From: Sodiomyces alkalinus F11
Lineage: Eukaryota > Ascomycota > Sordariomycetes > Glomerellales > Plectosphaerellaceae
Direction of reading: 5' to 3'
Length of the DNA: 12,712 bases
NCBI RefSeq assembly: GCF_003711515.1
Contig: NW_021167086.1
Location: forward strand, 814,917-827,628
Position numbers and translations under genes: made by a program
The notes under the pieces: model-generated
Database searches by the model: none
What the model saw: only the letters and a program-made list of their open reading frames with translations
What the model was told of the DNA's origin: nothing
In this document: positions 1 through 7,957 of the stretch, in pieces
Layout of the letters: each line of letters starts with the position of its first letter
How positions within the stretch are numbered: the stretch's first letter is position 1

Positions 1-238
1 GCACTATAGCGAACGAGTATCGTTAAGCCGAAAGTGCCCCTAAGGTGCCGTATTATCGATAAAATCAATTCTAATATCGGATTTAGACTCTACGCTCTTA
101 AAAGCACCGGAGACCGATATCGTAGCGAGACCGTAGAGGGCGTGGTGAGTTATATACTATAGAGCGGCCCGTAGGGCTAACCGAACACTATACCGGTATA
201 CTACTATAAAGCGCCTAGAATACGATAACTAGAACTAA

Positions 239-259
239 CCCGGGGTGCGTAGCCCCGGG
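239..259. repeat. GC-rich hairpin in the ORF1 region
   Basis: CCCGGGG (239-245) and CCCCGGG (253-259) pair around a 7-base loop. It is the strongest inverted repeat in the first 500 bases, where no reading frame can be assigned confidently. No function is claimed. Confidence 0.6.
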
Positions 260-1136
260 AAAGCCCTAAAAATCCTAGGCACTAAGCGGGCGTACCGAAG
301 GCGTACTATATAAACTATATACCTAATTTTCCGGACTACTAGCTAATAGGGTAAGCGCCGATAAGGCGCTAAAGCTAGTATAGAAGATCCTTTAAACGTA
401 ACACTATAAGACTATTATAGGGAAGCCGCTACGCTAATAACCCGGTAGCGATATACCCCTCTTTACGGTTAAAGGGCTTACTGATATAATCTAATAAGCG
501 ATTAAGGGTATACTAACGGAATTACTCGGAGTAATAGGACCTAAGACCTACGTCTAGGTAGTAGGGAGCACGCCCGTGTAGCGCTAATATATCGAGATAA
601 TACCGGTAAAGGTTATACCCACCCGATACGCCCAAGAGCTAATAGTCCGATACGGAGATACTAAGACTAACCTTAAAAGCCGAACCCTATAAGAGATTAC
701 TAAGGCAGTTAATTAAGTTACCCACCATATAGATATAATAGCCGCGTAATAACTCCTAAGCGGCGATATAATTCTTATATTTAAGTATAGGAACGAATAG
801 TGGATAGCGAACACGAATAACTAGGTTAAAGGCGTATTCGGTAAAGGAGCTATAATACACGAGAAAATATACTAAGTTATAGTAAAAGGAATACCGATAG
901 TATAGCTATTAACTTATAACCCCGATATAGCGCTATAAGAACTTCGGCTATAGAATAACGTGGCGATTACCCGGATTAAGGCTAGGAAACCTAGGAATAA
1001 CATAGCGCGGATAGCGCTACTAACTATTAAGGTCGCCCGCCCTAAGGACGCGGAGCGACTAGTAAAAAGGAGAGTCTTCTTTAATTATGGACACTATAAT
1101 GACGAACCCTATAACCCCGAGATCTCCTTATAACGG

Positions 1137-1178
1137 TGCTTTAAGTGTCTTGACTTCGGATATAAAGTAGGTTAGTGC
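1137..1178 (+). other. CCHC zinc-knuckle remnant in LINE ORF1
   Basis: Read from 1137 the codons give CFKCLDFGYKVG, a stop, then C. The spacing is exactly C-x2-C-x4-H-x4-C. The His position reads Tyr (CAY to TAY) and the residue before the last Cys is TAG (CAG to TAG), both CpA-to-TpA changes. A second, weaker knuckle follows at about 1197-1238, where three expected Cys positions read Tyr (TGY to TAY) but the His position does not fit well. Confidence 0.8.
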
Positions 1179-1503
1179 TAGGCGATAGAAGCGCTATACG
1201 GGTATTATAGCGGCGTAGAGTTAGCGTACTAATATTACGACGGCTTCCGGTCCATTATAGTATAGCGGATGATAGGGGACTGGCGTCGAGGTTTTAGTTT
1301 AAAATAAGAAGAGGATATTAACTAAAGAGCAGTAACTATCGTTCGTAGTGGTCTAGTCGTAGTTACGTCGTAAAGACTAGGCGTTTTCTTTATAAGGTAG
1401 GTTTAAGCATAGAACAGTAGTCCAGGTAAAGACTTAGATTAATCGATGTCTTATTCTCTAGTAGAAGTAAGACCTAGGATACTAAGGTATATATAGTGTG
1501 TTG

Positions 1504-1635
1504 TTCACTCTTGCTTACTAGGCCCTTAGTGATCACTCCCTATATTATTCACTCTTGCTTACTAGGTCCTTAGTGATCACTCCTTATATTATTCACTCTT
1601 GCTTACTAGACCCTTGGTGATCACTCCCTATATTA
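1504..1635. repeat. Three tandem copies of a 44-bp unit with a central palindrome
   Basis: Units run 1504-1547, 1548-1591 and 1592-1635, each starting TTCACTCTTGCTTACTAG, with a few bases of a fourth (TTCC) after 1635. They differ at only a few positions. Units 1 and 2 contain the 10-bp palindrome AGTGATCACT (1528-1537, 1572-1581); unit 3 has GGTGATCACT (1616-1625), keeping the 8-bp core. The units retain CpA and TpG, so they were not RIP-mutated. Confidence 0.93.
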
Positions 1636-1659
1636 TTCCAAAGTATCCTTTCCCTGTAT

Positions 1660-1677
1660 CACGTGGCCTAACACGTG
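1660..1677. promoter_or_regulatory. Paired CACGTG (E-box-type) palindromes
   Basis: Two CACGTG hexamers lie at 1660-1665 and 1672-1677, 12 bp start to start. CACGTG is the core site for bHLH factors such as fungal Cbf1/Pho4 types. The pair lies in the unmutated island directly after the palindromic 44-bp repeats. A regulatory role is inference only; there is no recognisable gene nearby to regulate. Confidence 0.3.
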
Positions 1678-1780
1678 ACTCCTTCCTGAGTCATCTTCTG
1701 GTTATGTCTTGGTGCGGCGTCACGTACCAGGGTATCCTTCCTGTATGTTATGTATTGGGCCCGTTGGTCGTAATAACTAA

Positions 1781-2050
1781 GGGGGCTTTATAGCGTGCGA
1801 AGTTAAAATAGACCCGAAGAAAAGGCGCTATACCGCCTATAAGGGGCTGTACATGGTATTCGACGATAAATACCTAAGTAAAGTAAAGGAAAGGGCGCGG
1901 ATTAAGGAAGTATATATTAATAGGATAAAGGGATTCGACCTTAGCTAACTTAAGAAATATAGGGCGGAGAGGGAGCGTAGCGTTTTTACGGCGTTATTAG
2001 ATATAATAATAGTCCCCGAACCGTCCGAGAAAAAGAGAAAATAGAAGGGA
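1781..2050 (+). pseudogene. Conserved pre-endonuclease module of LINE A
   Basis: Frame 1802, 1805 and so on reads continuously from about 1781 (GGFIACEVKIDPKKRR) through a charged, probably helical stretch to about 2050, where a KRK-stop-KGRP basic patch occurs. It is in the same frame as the endonuclease further on, so it could be an N-terminal extension of ORF2. Residues coded by 1829-1945, starting YTAYKGLYMVFDDKYLSKV and ending RIKGFDLS, align without gaps to a segment of LINE B at the equivalent place (12236-12352, - strand): 15 of 39 residues are identical. I do not recognise the fold. The left end coincides with the edge of the unmutated island, so the module or the whole copy may be 5'-truncated here. 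Confidence 0.6.
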
Positions 2051-3978
2051 CGCCCTTTAAGGTCGCGGAATATCCTCCTTAGATCGCGTACCACCCTCTT
2101 TACGCTTACTTAGGATAATAATATTATAAGGTTCCTCGCCTTTAATACTACCTTTTAGCCCTATAAAGCTTTGCCCCTTACCCCCGGGCTATACCTAAGG
2201 TATAACTATAAAGCGAAGCGAGCGCAGTACAACCGCCTAAGATAAATAATTAAAATCGCTTAGTAAAATATAGGGGGATAGCGGGATAAAGTATAATAGG
2301 CGCTCTATAACCGTAGCGGGTATAACGTGATAGCGGTAATAAAGCCCGGGTTAGATAAAAGGAATAACCCGATTTACCTAAAGAGATATAATTATAGGAT
2401 AGTATAGAGGAGTAAGCGCGCCCTACTCAATATATATAAGCAGTATAAAGCCGCTACGTTTATATAGTATACGGGTAAGAATTAAGCCTAGGCTATAATT
2501 AGAGTCAGGATATAATAATAAAAGATAAATATATAAGTAGTATACTTACTATACTATAAGGGAGGAGAGTAGGAGACCCCGATATATAATCTCGCGGTGG
2601 AACCGGAGCGGTAGCGTACTATCCTAGTAGGAGACTTTAACCTAAAGAACCCCTTTTAGGATAGGTATAATAGATATAAAAGATAATCGGAAGACCTTAT
2701 TACGCTCGTGTACTAATAATAACTCGACTTTATAACCCCGAAAGGATATATTACTAGGACCTTAGCCGATACTAATCGATAGTATAGCACGCTAGACCTT
2801 ACCTGGGTTTCGGCGGACCTTATATATATATACTAGGGGGATAATCTAGACCTAATAGGCTTAGACTATATAGCCTAGGTAATTAATATTAATACGGCGT
2901 AACCGCACTAGTATATCGCTAGTAAAGGATAGAGGTAGAGGAAGTTAGACTAGAAAGCGGCCTAGAGAGAGGCCTAGAGGAGGCTAGACTATAAAGAAAT
3001 ACCCTTTACCCTGGAAGTAATCGACTAAGTAGTAAACTAGATACTATAGGACCTTATTAGTATCGCGGACGTTATAGCATCGTGCCGTGAGCTAGCCGCT
3101 TTCCGCGATAGGCCGTTATAGTCGACGTAAGAGATAGTAAAGGCAAATAAGGAGGTAATAAGGCTAACACGGCGCTACTACGGGCGGAGGTTACGCGGTA
3201 GGTAGAATAAACTTAAGGAGGCAGAAAAATATGGTGATATTCTAGTTAGAATAAAGAAGCGGAAAAGCTAGTATAGCGCTGTTAATACGATAGTAGTAGA
3301 CTAAAAAAGCCTTTAGGCACTATAATACTAGGCCTGGACGGTAAGCTACCTACCCCTAAGCCTCCTATCTATCCCGCCCCTATAGCGTAGCGTGGGCGGA
3401 CTAGTTATAATAATATATAACGGGAAAGCGATAATCCTTATAAAGAAGTTTTTCCCCTTACTATACCCTATAGAAAATAGGCATATCGGCGGCGCGCTAA
3501 GGATAGCGGTAATACTACTTACGTAAAAGGTTATAGAAAAGGAGGTCTAGTAGGTTATATAATAAATAGTAAAGTAAAAGGTACCCGGGGAGGATAGCCT
3601 ACTAAACGGATTCCTACTCGCCTATAGCTAACCACTTTATAGGCGACTAGTATAACTTTTTTCCGCGAGCCTTAAGGCTGTATATTTCCCGTAATAATAC
3701 CGTACCGTAGAAGTAGTAGTGCTTAAGAAACTAGGTAAACCGAAGGAAGCTTATACGCTAGCCTCGGGGTAATAACCGATATTACTCCTTAGCGTAACGG
3801 GGAAGGTCTTTAAGAAGATAATAGTAGGGAGAATTATAACCGTAGCGGAGGGGTATTAACTCCTCCCCGCCGGATAAATAGGTAATCGTAGATACCGTAA
3901 TATAATAGTAGCGGTTAGGGCTATTATAGAGGGAGTATACGCTGTATAGGAGCGCGGCGGGTTATAGCGTAATTAAAG

Positions 3979-4263
3979 CTTAATGTCTAGGGCGCCTTTA
4001 ATATAGTACTATACTAAAAACTCCTTAAAGTCCTCGCCTAGTATAGCTTCCCGGACTAGGTCACGAAATAGACCTAGTTATACCTTATAGCGCGCACGGC
4101 GCGCCTACACTTCGACCGCGATATAGCGTATTAGGTAGAAATCTAGACAGGAGTCCCCTAATGATCTCCCCTCTCCCCGATCCTCTTTATACTATTTATT
4201 AGGACGCTTTACTAGGAACCAATCCGGATACCGTGGGTTATAGTAGTCGGCTTTACCGATAAC
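3979..4263 (+). other. RT palm motifs of LINE A with mutated catalytic Asp
   Basis: Motif A reads LNV-stop-GAFN at 3979-4002; the catalytic Asp codon is AAT (3982-3984), a GAT-to-AAT change. The motif normally reading G-V/I-P-Q-G-S-P starts at 4150, with its Gln codon as TAA and the next Gly position as TGA. The FADD motif reads F-T-D-N: GAT 4258-4260 is kept and AAC 4261-4263 replaces the second Asp. Two of three catalytic carboxylates are lost. Confidence 0.85.
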
Positions 4264-5169
4264 ACGAATATCGTGGCTTTTAGATATAATAAGGCTATAC
4301 TACGGGCGTACCTTAAACGGGTATAGTAAGTCTATTAAAGCTAGTTATAAAGGAGCGGACTATAATTTAAGCCACGGAAATATAAGCTCCTTTACTTTAT
4401 AAGAAAATAAGAACCGCCACCGCTCCTGCTACGCCTTAAGGGCGTACCGGTGCTATAAGTTAAAAAGATAAAAGTCTTAGGGGTTATCCTTAACTAGAAG
4501 CTTATATTCCGTCCCTATATTAGAAAACTTAAAGCTAAACTCCTTGCCTAGAAATACGCCCTTATACGCCTTATAGTGTTAGTATAAGGCTACCGTATCG
4601 GGGACGCGCGTAAACTATACTAAATAGTAGTCCGGAGCGCTATACTATACGCGGCCCCGGCCTTCTACACGATAATAAGAAAAGAGGAGAAGCCGAGCAG
4701 AGTTTTTAAAGGATTAGCTAGTAAGTAGGCATATTACTTATATATTATTACCGGCGCGTATCGGGCTATTACTATAAAGGTAGTTAAGATAAAGGCGGGG
4801 GTCCCCCCCCTTAACTTATACTATAACGCCTTAACCATATAAGCGGTGCTACGGGTAAAGGATACCTAAATAAAGTAAACGATACTTTAGGTACAATAAA
4901 TAGCTAAAGCGGCTATATAGCGTAGAAAATATAGGGGAGGGGTTAGGCCCTACTTAAGGTCTTAGGGGGTATAGAAGTAGGAGGTCAAGTCCTAGCTCCT
5001 CGGGAGAGAACTAGCCTAACGCCTTTAAGAGGAATAGGCGTACCGGTAAAAGTATACCTTACTATACTAATATAATAGCGTGGCCGTAGCGTGGATACCC
5101 TAATTCGACTATATAGCGCTTAGGAAGTATAAGGGCCTTATAAAACTATAGAGTTCTATCTTTACCTAG

Positions 5170-5310
5170 ATTCGAACGGAGAAAATAGGCCTTCGTTATT
5201 TCCTTTTTATAAGAGGCGTACCGGAAGCGGCGACGGCGCGCTACCGGTACGCCGATAAAGGGCTAGAGATAGTAGAATATATCGCGTTATAATACTAAGA
5301 TATATTAGGG
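5170..5310 (+). other. C-terminal Cys/His motif of LINE A ORF2
   Basis: The reading IFTQIRTEKIGLRYFLF followed by a segment starting ATARYRYADKGLEIVEY (5230-5280) matches the conserved C-terminal motif of fungal LINE ORF2 proteins, which has the pattern RCxCG..ET.xH....C. Here the Cys and His positions read Tyr, as RIP would produce from TGY and CAY codons. The same motif with the same damage is present in LINE B. Confidence 0.8.
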
Positions 5311-5521
5311 GAGATACGAGAGCGCCTTATGGCCGATATAGGCGTGCACCTACTAATAAAATAGGATTAGCTCTTAGCGCTCCGGAGTAAGGAGACCGCG
5401 GGGAAGGTCGCGAAGTGGTTCCGATAAACCAGGCGCCTCCTAGACTTCCGATTAATACGATAACTAAAAGCGGAGGTATAGTAAAGCCCCTATAGCGCTA
5501 AAACCTCAGGTATAGATATAG

Positions 5522-5565
5522 GGAGGTAAAAACGATTATAAAAGGAGGTAAAGACGACTATAAAG
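5522..5565. repeat. Two tandem 22-bp units at the LINE A 3' side
   Basis: GGAGGTAAAAACGATTATAA (5522-5541) is followed after 22 bp by GGAGGTAAAGACGACTATAA (5544-5563); only two positions differ, both transitions. The pair lies at or just past the end of ORF2. No (TAA)n or poly-A tail is evident next to it, so the 3' end of LINE A is not fixed. Confidence 0.75.
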
Positions 5566-5599
5566 GAAATAAGTAAAGGGAGAGTAAGATATTTATTAA

Positions 5600-6900
5600 T
5601 AGCCGCTATATAACCGCGTTACGGGCGTGCTATATTTACTCCCTATTTATATACTCGTCGGACTTATCGTCGTTATCGTCGGAGCTAATCGTTTTACTAT
5701 TTATTTGGATAACTTCATCCTTACTTTTACCCTTATCCTTAGTAGCTAAGGCTATAGGATCTCCTGATAAAGGGATAGAGATACCTTATAATACGCGTTA
5801 GTAGCGGGGTCGGCGCGGGGTTAGCGTAGGGTAACTTATAAGGTAGGCGAGGATAAGCTTTAATATCTCGCCGTTATAAGCGTAGCTACTACTATAACTC
5901 TATAGGGGTATAGTAGCAAGGGCGGTAACTATACTAATACTACTAGCCCGGTAAAGGGCGGCGCGGTACGCCTAAAGGGCACGAGTTTAGCGGGTAGCCG
6001 CCTACTAATACTTCCGGATATTCTATAATAGGATTAGTAATAAGGATATAGCGTACACGGTATAACAGGGAGGGGAAAAACCTATAAAAGGAGTTAGGGC
6101 GGCGCGGACGGCGACAGCGGCGGCGATAAGGGCGGTAGCGGCGTTATTATAGGGGGGGGACCTAATAGGAGGATTAAAGGAGTAAGGGCGTAGCGAGGGC
6201 GTAGCGGGGATAAACTGGGGCGTAATAGCTACTATTATAATTACTATTAATATATTTAACGTAACGGGTATTAGCTCCTAAATCGGGTTAGTAAATACGG
6301 TATAGAGTAGGGGCGCCGCGGGGGTATAGCGGGAACGCGATAGGACTATATACTAAAAGGGTTCTAGCAGGGTATAGACTAGTAATCTTATACTAAGGAT
6401 ATAACGTATAAGATATAAGGCGATAAGCGGATAGTAAGGGTAATAGCGGACTATACTGGGTTAGAATATAAAATAGGGGCGTAAAACGGGCGTGACGATA
6501 ATAACGCGGGGAACTTATAGTAGAAGGCTAAGGGGTAGCCGGCCCTTTACCCTTATAGGCGCTAGTACCGGCTCCCCTTTTAGTAATAGAGGTCTTATTA
6601 CTGGGTATCTAGAGGGGTAGAAGAGTTAGACCGAGGCGGGCGCTATAAGAGCGGAGCGGGGGCGGCGTAAGAATAGCGTGACCCGAGACCCTATTAGATC
6701 CCCTATTATATAGCCGAATAGCACCGGGGATCCCGCACGGGAATTCTAGGGCTATACCTATATCGTACCGACTATATAAAACTTACCTTAAGAACGATAG
6801 CTTAAAGGAGGAAAAAAAGAAAGGAGGAAAAGAGAGGAAGAGAGGGAGGGTTATAAGAAAAGGGAGCGGCAGATTAGCCCTATAAGTCACCATGCCTTTT
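5600..6900. other. RIP-mutated repeat DNA, identity uncertain; possible coding on one strand
   Basis: No known domain is visible. The same codon register is unusually open on both strands. On the - strand it ends at a stop (5636-5638) after an acidic tail (TISSDDNDDKSDEYINRE, upstream KDKGKSKDEV), with an Ala/Pro/Ser-rich stretch before it; this looks like a real C-terminus of an unrecognised protein. On the + strand the register reads Gly/Gln/Arg-rich (for example GGADGDSGGDKGGSG at about 6095-6139) and is continuous with the copia Gag frame on the right. Because the two readings are exact antisense of each other, at most one is likely genuine. Heavy RIP shows the segment was repeated. It could hold the copia 5' region (LTR plus Gag start) or another element between LINE A and copia. 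Confidence 0.4.
5636..6040 (-). pseudogene. Candidate C-terminal coding remnant with acidic tail
   Basis: Reading leftward to the stop at 5638-5636, about 120 codons contain only a few stops, all of the TAG/TAA type RIP makes from Gln codons. The composition shifts from Ala/Ser/Leu-rich (ASSISIVTALATIPL) through TLTPRRPR to GISIPLSGDPIALATKDKGK and a final Ser/Asp/Glu-rich tail. Such a tail directly before a stop is the main reason to prefer this strand. I do not recognise the family. It converges on LINE A ORF2. Confidence 0.35.
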
Positions 6901-7054
6901 AGGGAATAATAGCTATACCCGGTCTATACTATAACGCCTACCCCGGAGAGCCTATATAGCGCGAGTAAGGGAGGTATATAACTAAATAAAGGCTACTATA
7001 AATAGCAGGCATATAAAGGAGGTTTTAGAATAAATAATAAATAAAGAAAAGAAT

Positions 7055-7086
7055 AAGGGGGGGGCAGGCGTGCCCCCCCCCCTTAT
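7055..7086. repeat. Strong G-run/C-run hairpin
   Basis: ATAA plus eight G plus CA (7053-7066) faces TG plus ten C plus TTAT (7071-7086) across a GGCG loop. The stem is close to perfect, with two extra C. It lies inside the copia Gag frame, which passes through it without a stop as Gly-Gly-Ala-Gly-Val-Pro-Pro-Pro. It could be a slippage or assembly-difficult site. Confidence 0.85.
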
Positions 7087-7231
7087 AGAAGGGAGGGAGG
7101 GCATAAAAGGTGCCGCGGCGAGGGAGGAATAACCTTACCGGATCCGGAATAAAAGAAAGGATAACGGCGAGGGACTATAGCGATAGCGTACCGAGGGCGC
7201 GTATAACCGATATAGCACCTACTAAATTAAC

Positions 7232-7251
7232 TAGCTAACCCCCGTTAGCTA
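7232..7251. repeat. Perfect 8-bp hairpin in copia Gag region
   Basis: TAGCTAAC (7232-7239) and GTTAGCTA (7244-7251) are exact inverted repeats around a CCCC loop. In TA-enriched RIP DNA such short palindromes arise easily, so no function is assigned. Confidence 0.6.
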
Positions 7252-7525
7252 CTAGCCTAAAGATAAGATCCGGTTTTCGAATAGCGATAAAAACGGGGCC
7301 ACGGAGCGATACCGTAGCGGCCACGCACGATAGACCTACCTATATAATAAGAGCGTAGGGGTTTTTATCTATAAACGGTTTCCCCTTAAGAATTAGAGAA
7401 GGACTATTACCTAACTGGCTAGCCTAGCTTAGCTAAGCGAGAGCAGAGTAATAAATGATAATAATACTTTAGCTAACTATTCCTCTTATAAATATTATTA
7501 ATCTACCCTCTAATACGGGAAACCC

Positions 7526-7567
7526 TACTATGTATATACTACGCTTAATCACAATATTAACGCCTAT
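7526..7567 (+). other. CCHC knuckle of copia Gag with all Cys read as Tyr
   Basis: Codons from 7526 give Y-Y-V-Y-T-T-L-N-H-N-I-N-A-Y, which is C-x2-C-x4-H-x4-C spacing with only the His (7550-7552) surviving. The three Cys positions are TAC, TAT and TAT, as expected from TGC/TGT when the opposite-strand CpA is mutated. Confidence 0.8.
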
Positions 7568-7834
7568 TACTACCTATTCCAGGAAATAGCGTTTAACGGG
7601 TAGATTATATATAATAGTATTAAAATAATAGTTTAACGGATCCTTAAATATAATCCCACGATACACGCGGAAATAGAAGAATTAAGAGCTATAAAAAAGG
7701 TGAAAAAGGATATAAGTCCGAACTCTATATAGCTTAAAGAAGCGTGACTCGTCTATAATAATATCTCCTACTCCGCTAGTTTTTCTATAGGAGCCGTTAC
7801 TACTAAGTACCCTTTTCGAGCCTCTATAATCCTT

Positions 7835-7849
7835 AATTCCGCCGCTACT
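7835..7849 (+). other. Copia protease active site, mutated (NSAAT)
   Basis: AAT-TCC-GCC-GCT-ACT occupies the place of the catalytic Asp-Ser-Gly-Ala-Thr. Downstream context IYIFNDFSRF matches the copia family pattern. Loss of the catalytic Asp abolishes protease activity. Confidence 0.82.
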
Positions 7850-7928
7850 ATTTATATCTTTAACGATTTTTCCCGTTTTTCTAATTTTACCCCCGTAATA
7901 TAAAGAGACTATATTATCGTAGGTAGTT

Positions 7929-7957
7929 TATTACTATTTTATTATTATTATTATTCT
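7929..7957 (-). repeat. (AAT)n tail marking the 3' end of LINE B
   Basis: The - strand reads GAAGAATAATAATAATAATA, continuing A-rich (AAATAGTAATAAA). Short tandem tails of this kind end many fungal LINEs. The position coincides with the loss of the copia frame after IIVGS, so it defines the insertion junction to within about 10 bp. Confidence 0.75.

Larger units (their letters stand above)
1..1490 (+). pseudogene. RIP-degraded ORF1 (Gag-like) of a Tad1-type LINE
   Basis: This is the remnant of the nucleic-acid-binding Gag-like protein that Tad1-clade non-LTR retrotransposons encode upstream of the polymerase ORF. From roughly 480 onward a reading runs with stops mostly at TAG/TAA, the product expected from Gln or Trp codons after RIP. 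Around 1000-1080 it reads IALLTIKVARPKDAERLV, typical of the strand that precedes the zinc knuckles in these proteins. A CCHC knuckle follows at 1137-1178. The tail to about 1490 is hydrophilic (NSSPGKDLD, RPRIL). The N-terminal part (1-480) is too damaged to read confidently and the start lies off the left edge or is lost. The orientation agrees with the LINE ORF2 downstream, but the unmutated island at 1490-1790 leaves open whether both belong to one copy. Class is fairly sure; exact ends are not. Confidence 0.7.
1490..1790. other. Island of sequence that escaped RIP
   Basis: Base composition changes sharply here: CpA and TpG are common again. In 1641-1700, for example, I count three CA and five TG in 60 bases, against one in total for 1981-2100. 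The interval from about 1320 to 1490 is intermediate. The island holds the 44-bp tandem repeats (1504-1635) and two CACGTG sites, and no recognisable protein. It separates the Gag-like remnant from the ORF2-bearing part. It may be single-copy host DNA between two LINE pieces, or a later insertion. Confidence 0.75.
2230..5570 (+). pseudogene. RIP-degraded ORF2 of LINE A: endonuclease-reverse transcriptase
   Basis: ORF2 of a Tad1-type LINE encodes the AP endonuclease that nicks the target and the reverse transcriptase that copies the element RNA there. Domains in order: endonuclease start near 2246 (IIKIA..NIGG), catalytic GDFNL at 2630-2644, STLDLTW near 2790, and a terminal Asp-His pair at 2864-2869 now reading Asp-Tyr; RT fingers VVVLKKLGKPKEA near 3716 and PILLLSVTGKVFKKI near 3777; RT palm A, GVP..SPLSPILFILF and FxDD (see separate entry); thumb LGVILN at 4477; and a C-terminal Cys/His motif. 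The frame is constant from 1802 to about 3945, then moves by one base before palm motif A and stays there to the end, so at least one indel accompanies dozens of stops. Many stops are TAG/TAA, consistent with CAG/CAA. The element is inactive. Confidence 0.9.
1781..5600 (+). mobile_element. LINE A: Tad1-type LINE, possibly 5'-truncated at the unmutated island
   Basis: Continuous RIP-mutated DNA with the pre-endonuclease module and a full ORF2 domain series. The left boundary is taken where the RIP signature begins and the module's similarity to LINE B stops (about 1781). If the Gag remnant at 1-1490 belongs to the same copy, the element starts before the window and the island is an insertion; otherwise this is a 5'-truncated copy, which is common for LINEs. 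The 3' end is placed near 5600 from the end of ORF2 and is approximate. Confidence 0.75.
6900..7932 (+). pseudogene. RIP-degraded Ty1/copia Gag end and aspartic protease
   Basis: One frame (codons at 6902, 6905 and so on) runs through the whole segment. It gives a Lys/Arg/Gln-rich Gag portion (EVLE-stop-IINKEKNKG near 7019; KIRFSNSDKNG near 7265), LLSESRV-like sequence before a zinc knuckle (7526-7567), a Glu/Lys-rich linker (EIEELRAIKKVKKD near 7672), and then the retroviral-type protease. The protease active site normally reads DSGAT but here reads NSAAT at 7835-7849 (Asp to Asn, Gly to Ala), followed by IYIFNDFSRFSNF. Gag, knuckle, protease and linker in this order are diagnostic of copia-type elements. 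The frame breaks at about 7930, where the AAT-rich tail of LINE B begins; integrase and RT are not in the window and should lie beyond LINE B. The Gag start and any LTR are not identified. Confidence 0.8.

Noticed and set aside
1504..1635. CRISPR-like array
   Set aside because: Units are directly tandem with no variable spacers, and the context is eukaryotic repeat DNA.
1319..1782. Target-site duplication around the island (ATTAACTAAAG near 1319 versus AATAACTAAGG near 1772)
   Set aside because: The match is imperfect and in TA-rich sequence where such similarity is expected by chance.
1490..1790. Solo LTR of an LTR retrotransposon
   Set aside because: The start TGTTGTTCAC is LTR-like, but I find no matching CA end, no convincing flanking target-site duplication and no second copy in the window.
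1599..1793. 64-codon open frame on the + strand starting MLTRPLVITPY
   Set aside because: It starts inside the third 44-bp repeat and is open mainly because this island escaped RIP. It has no recognisable motif or family resemblance, so it is not called as a gene.
4797..4810. GGGGG-T-CCCCCCCC run as a second structured element
   Set aside because: It has no loop to speak of and lies in the readable LINE A ORF2 (KAGVPPLNLYY), so it is ordinary coding sequence.
6837..6893. ATG in good context (GTCACCATGCC) near 6892 on either strand as a gene start
   Set aside because: On the + strand the frame hits stops within five codons and differs from the copia frame. On the - strand it is out of register with the acidic-tail reading.
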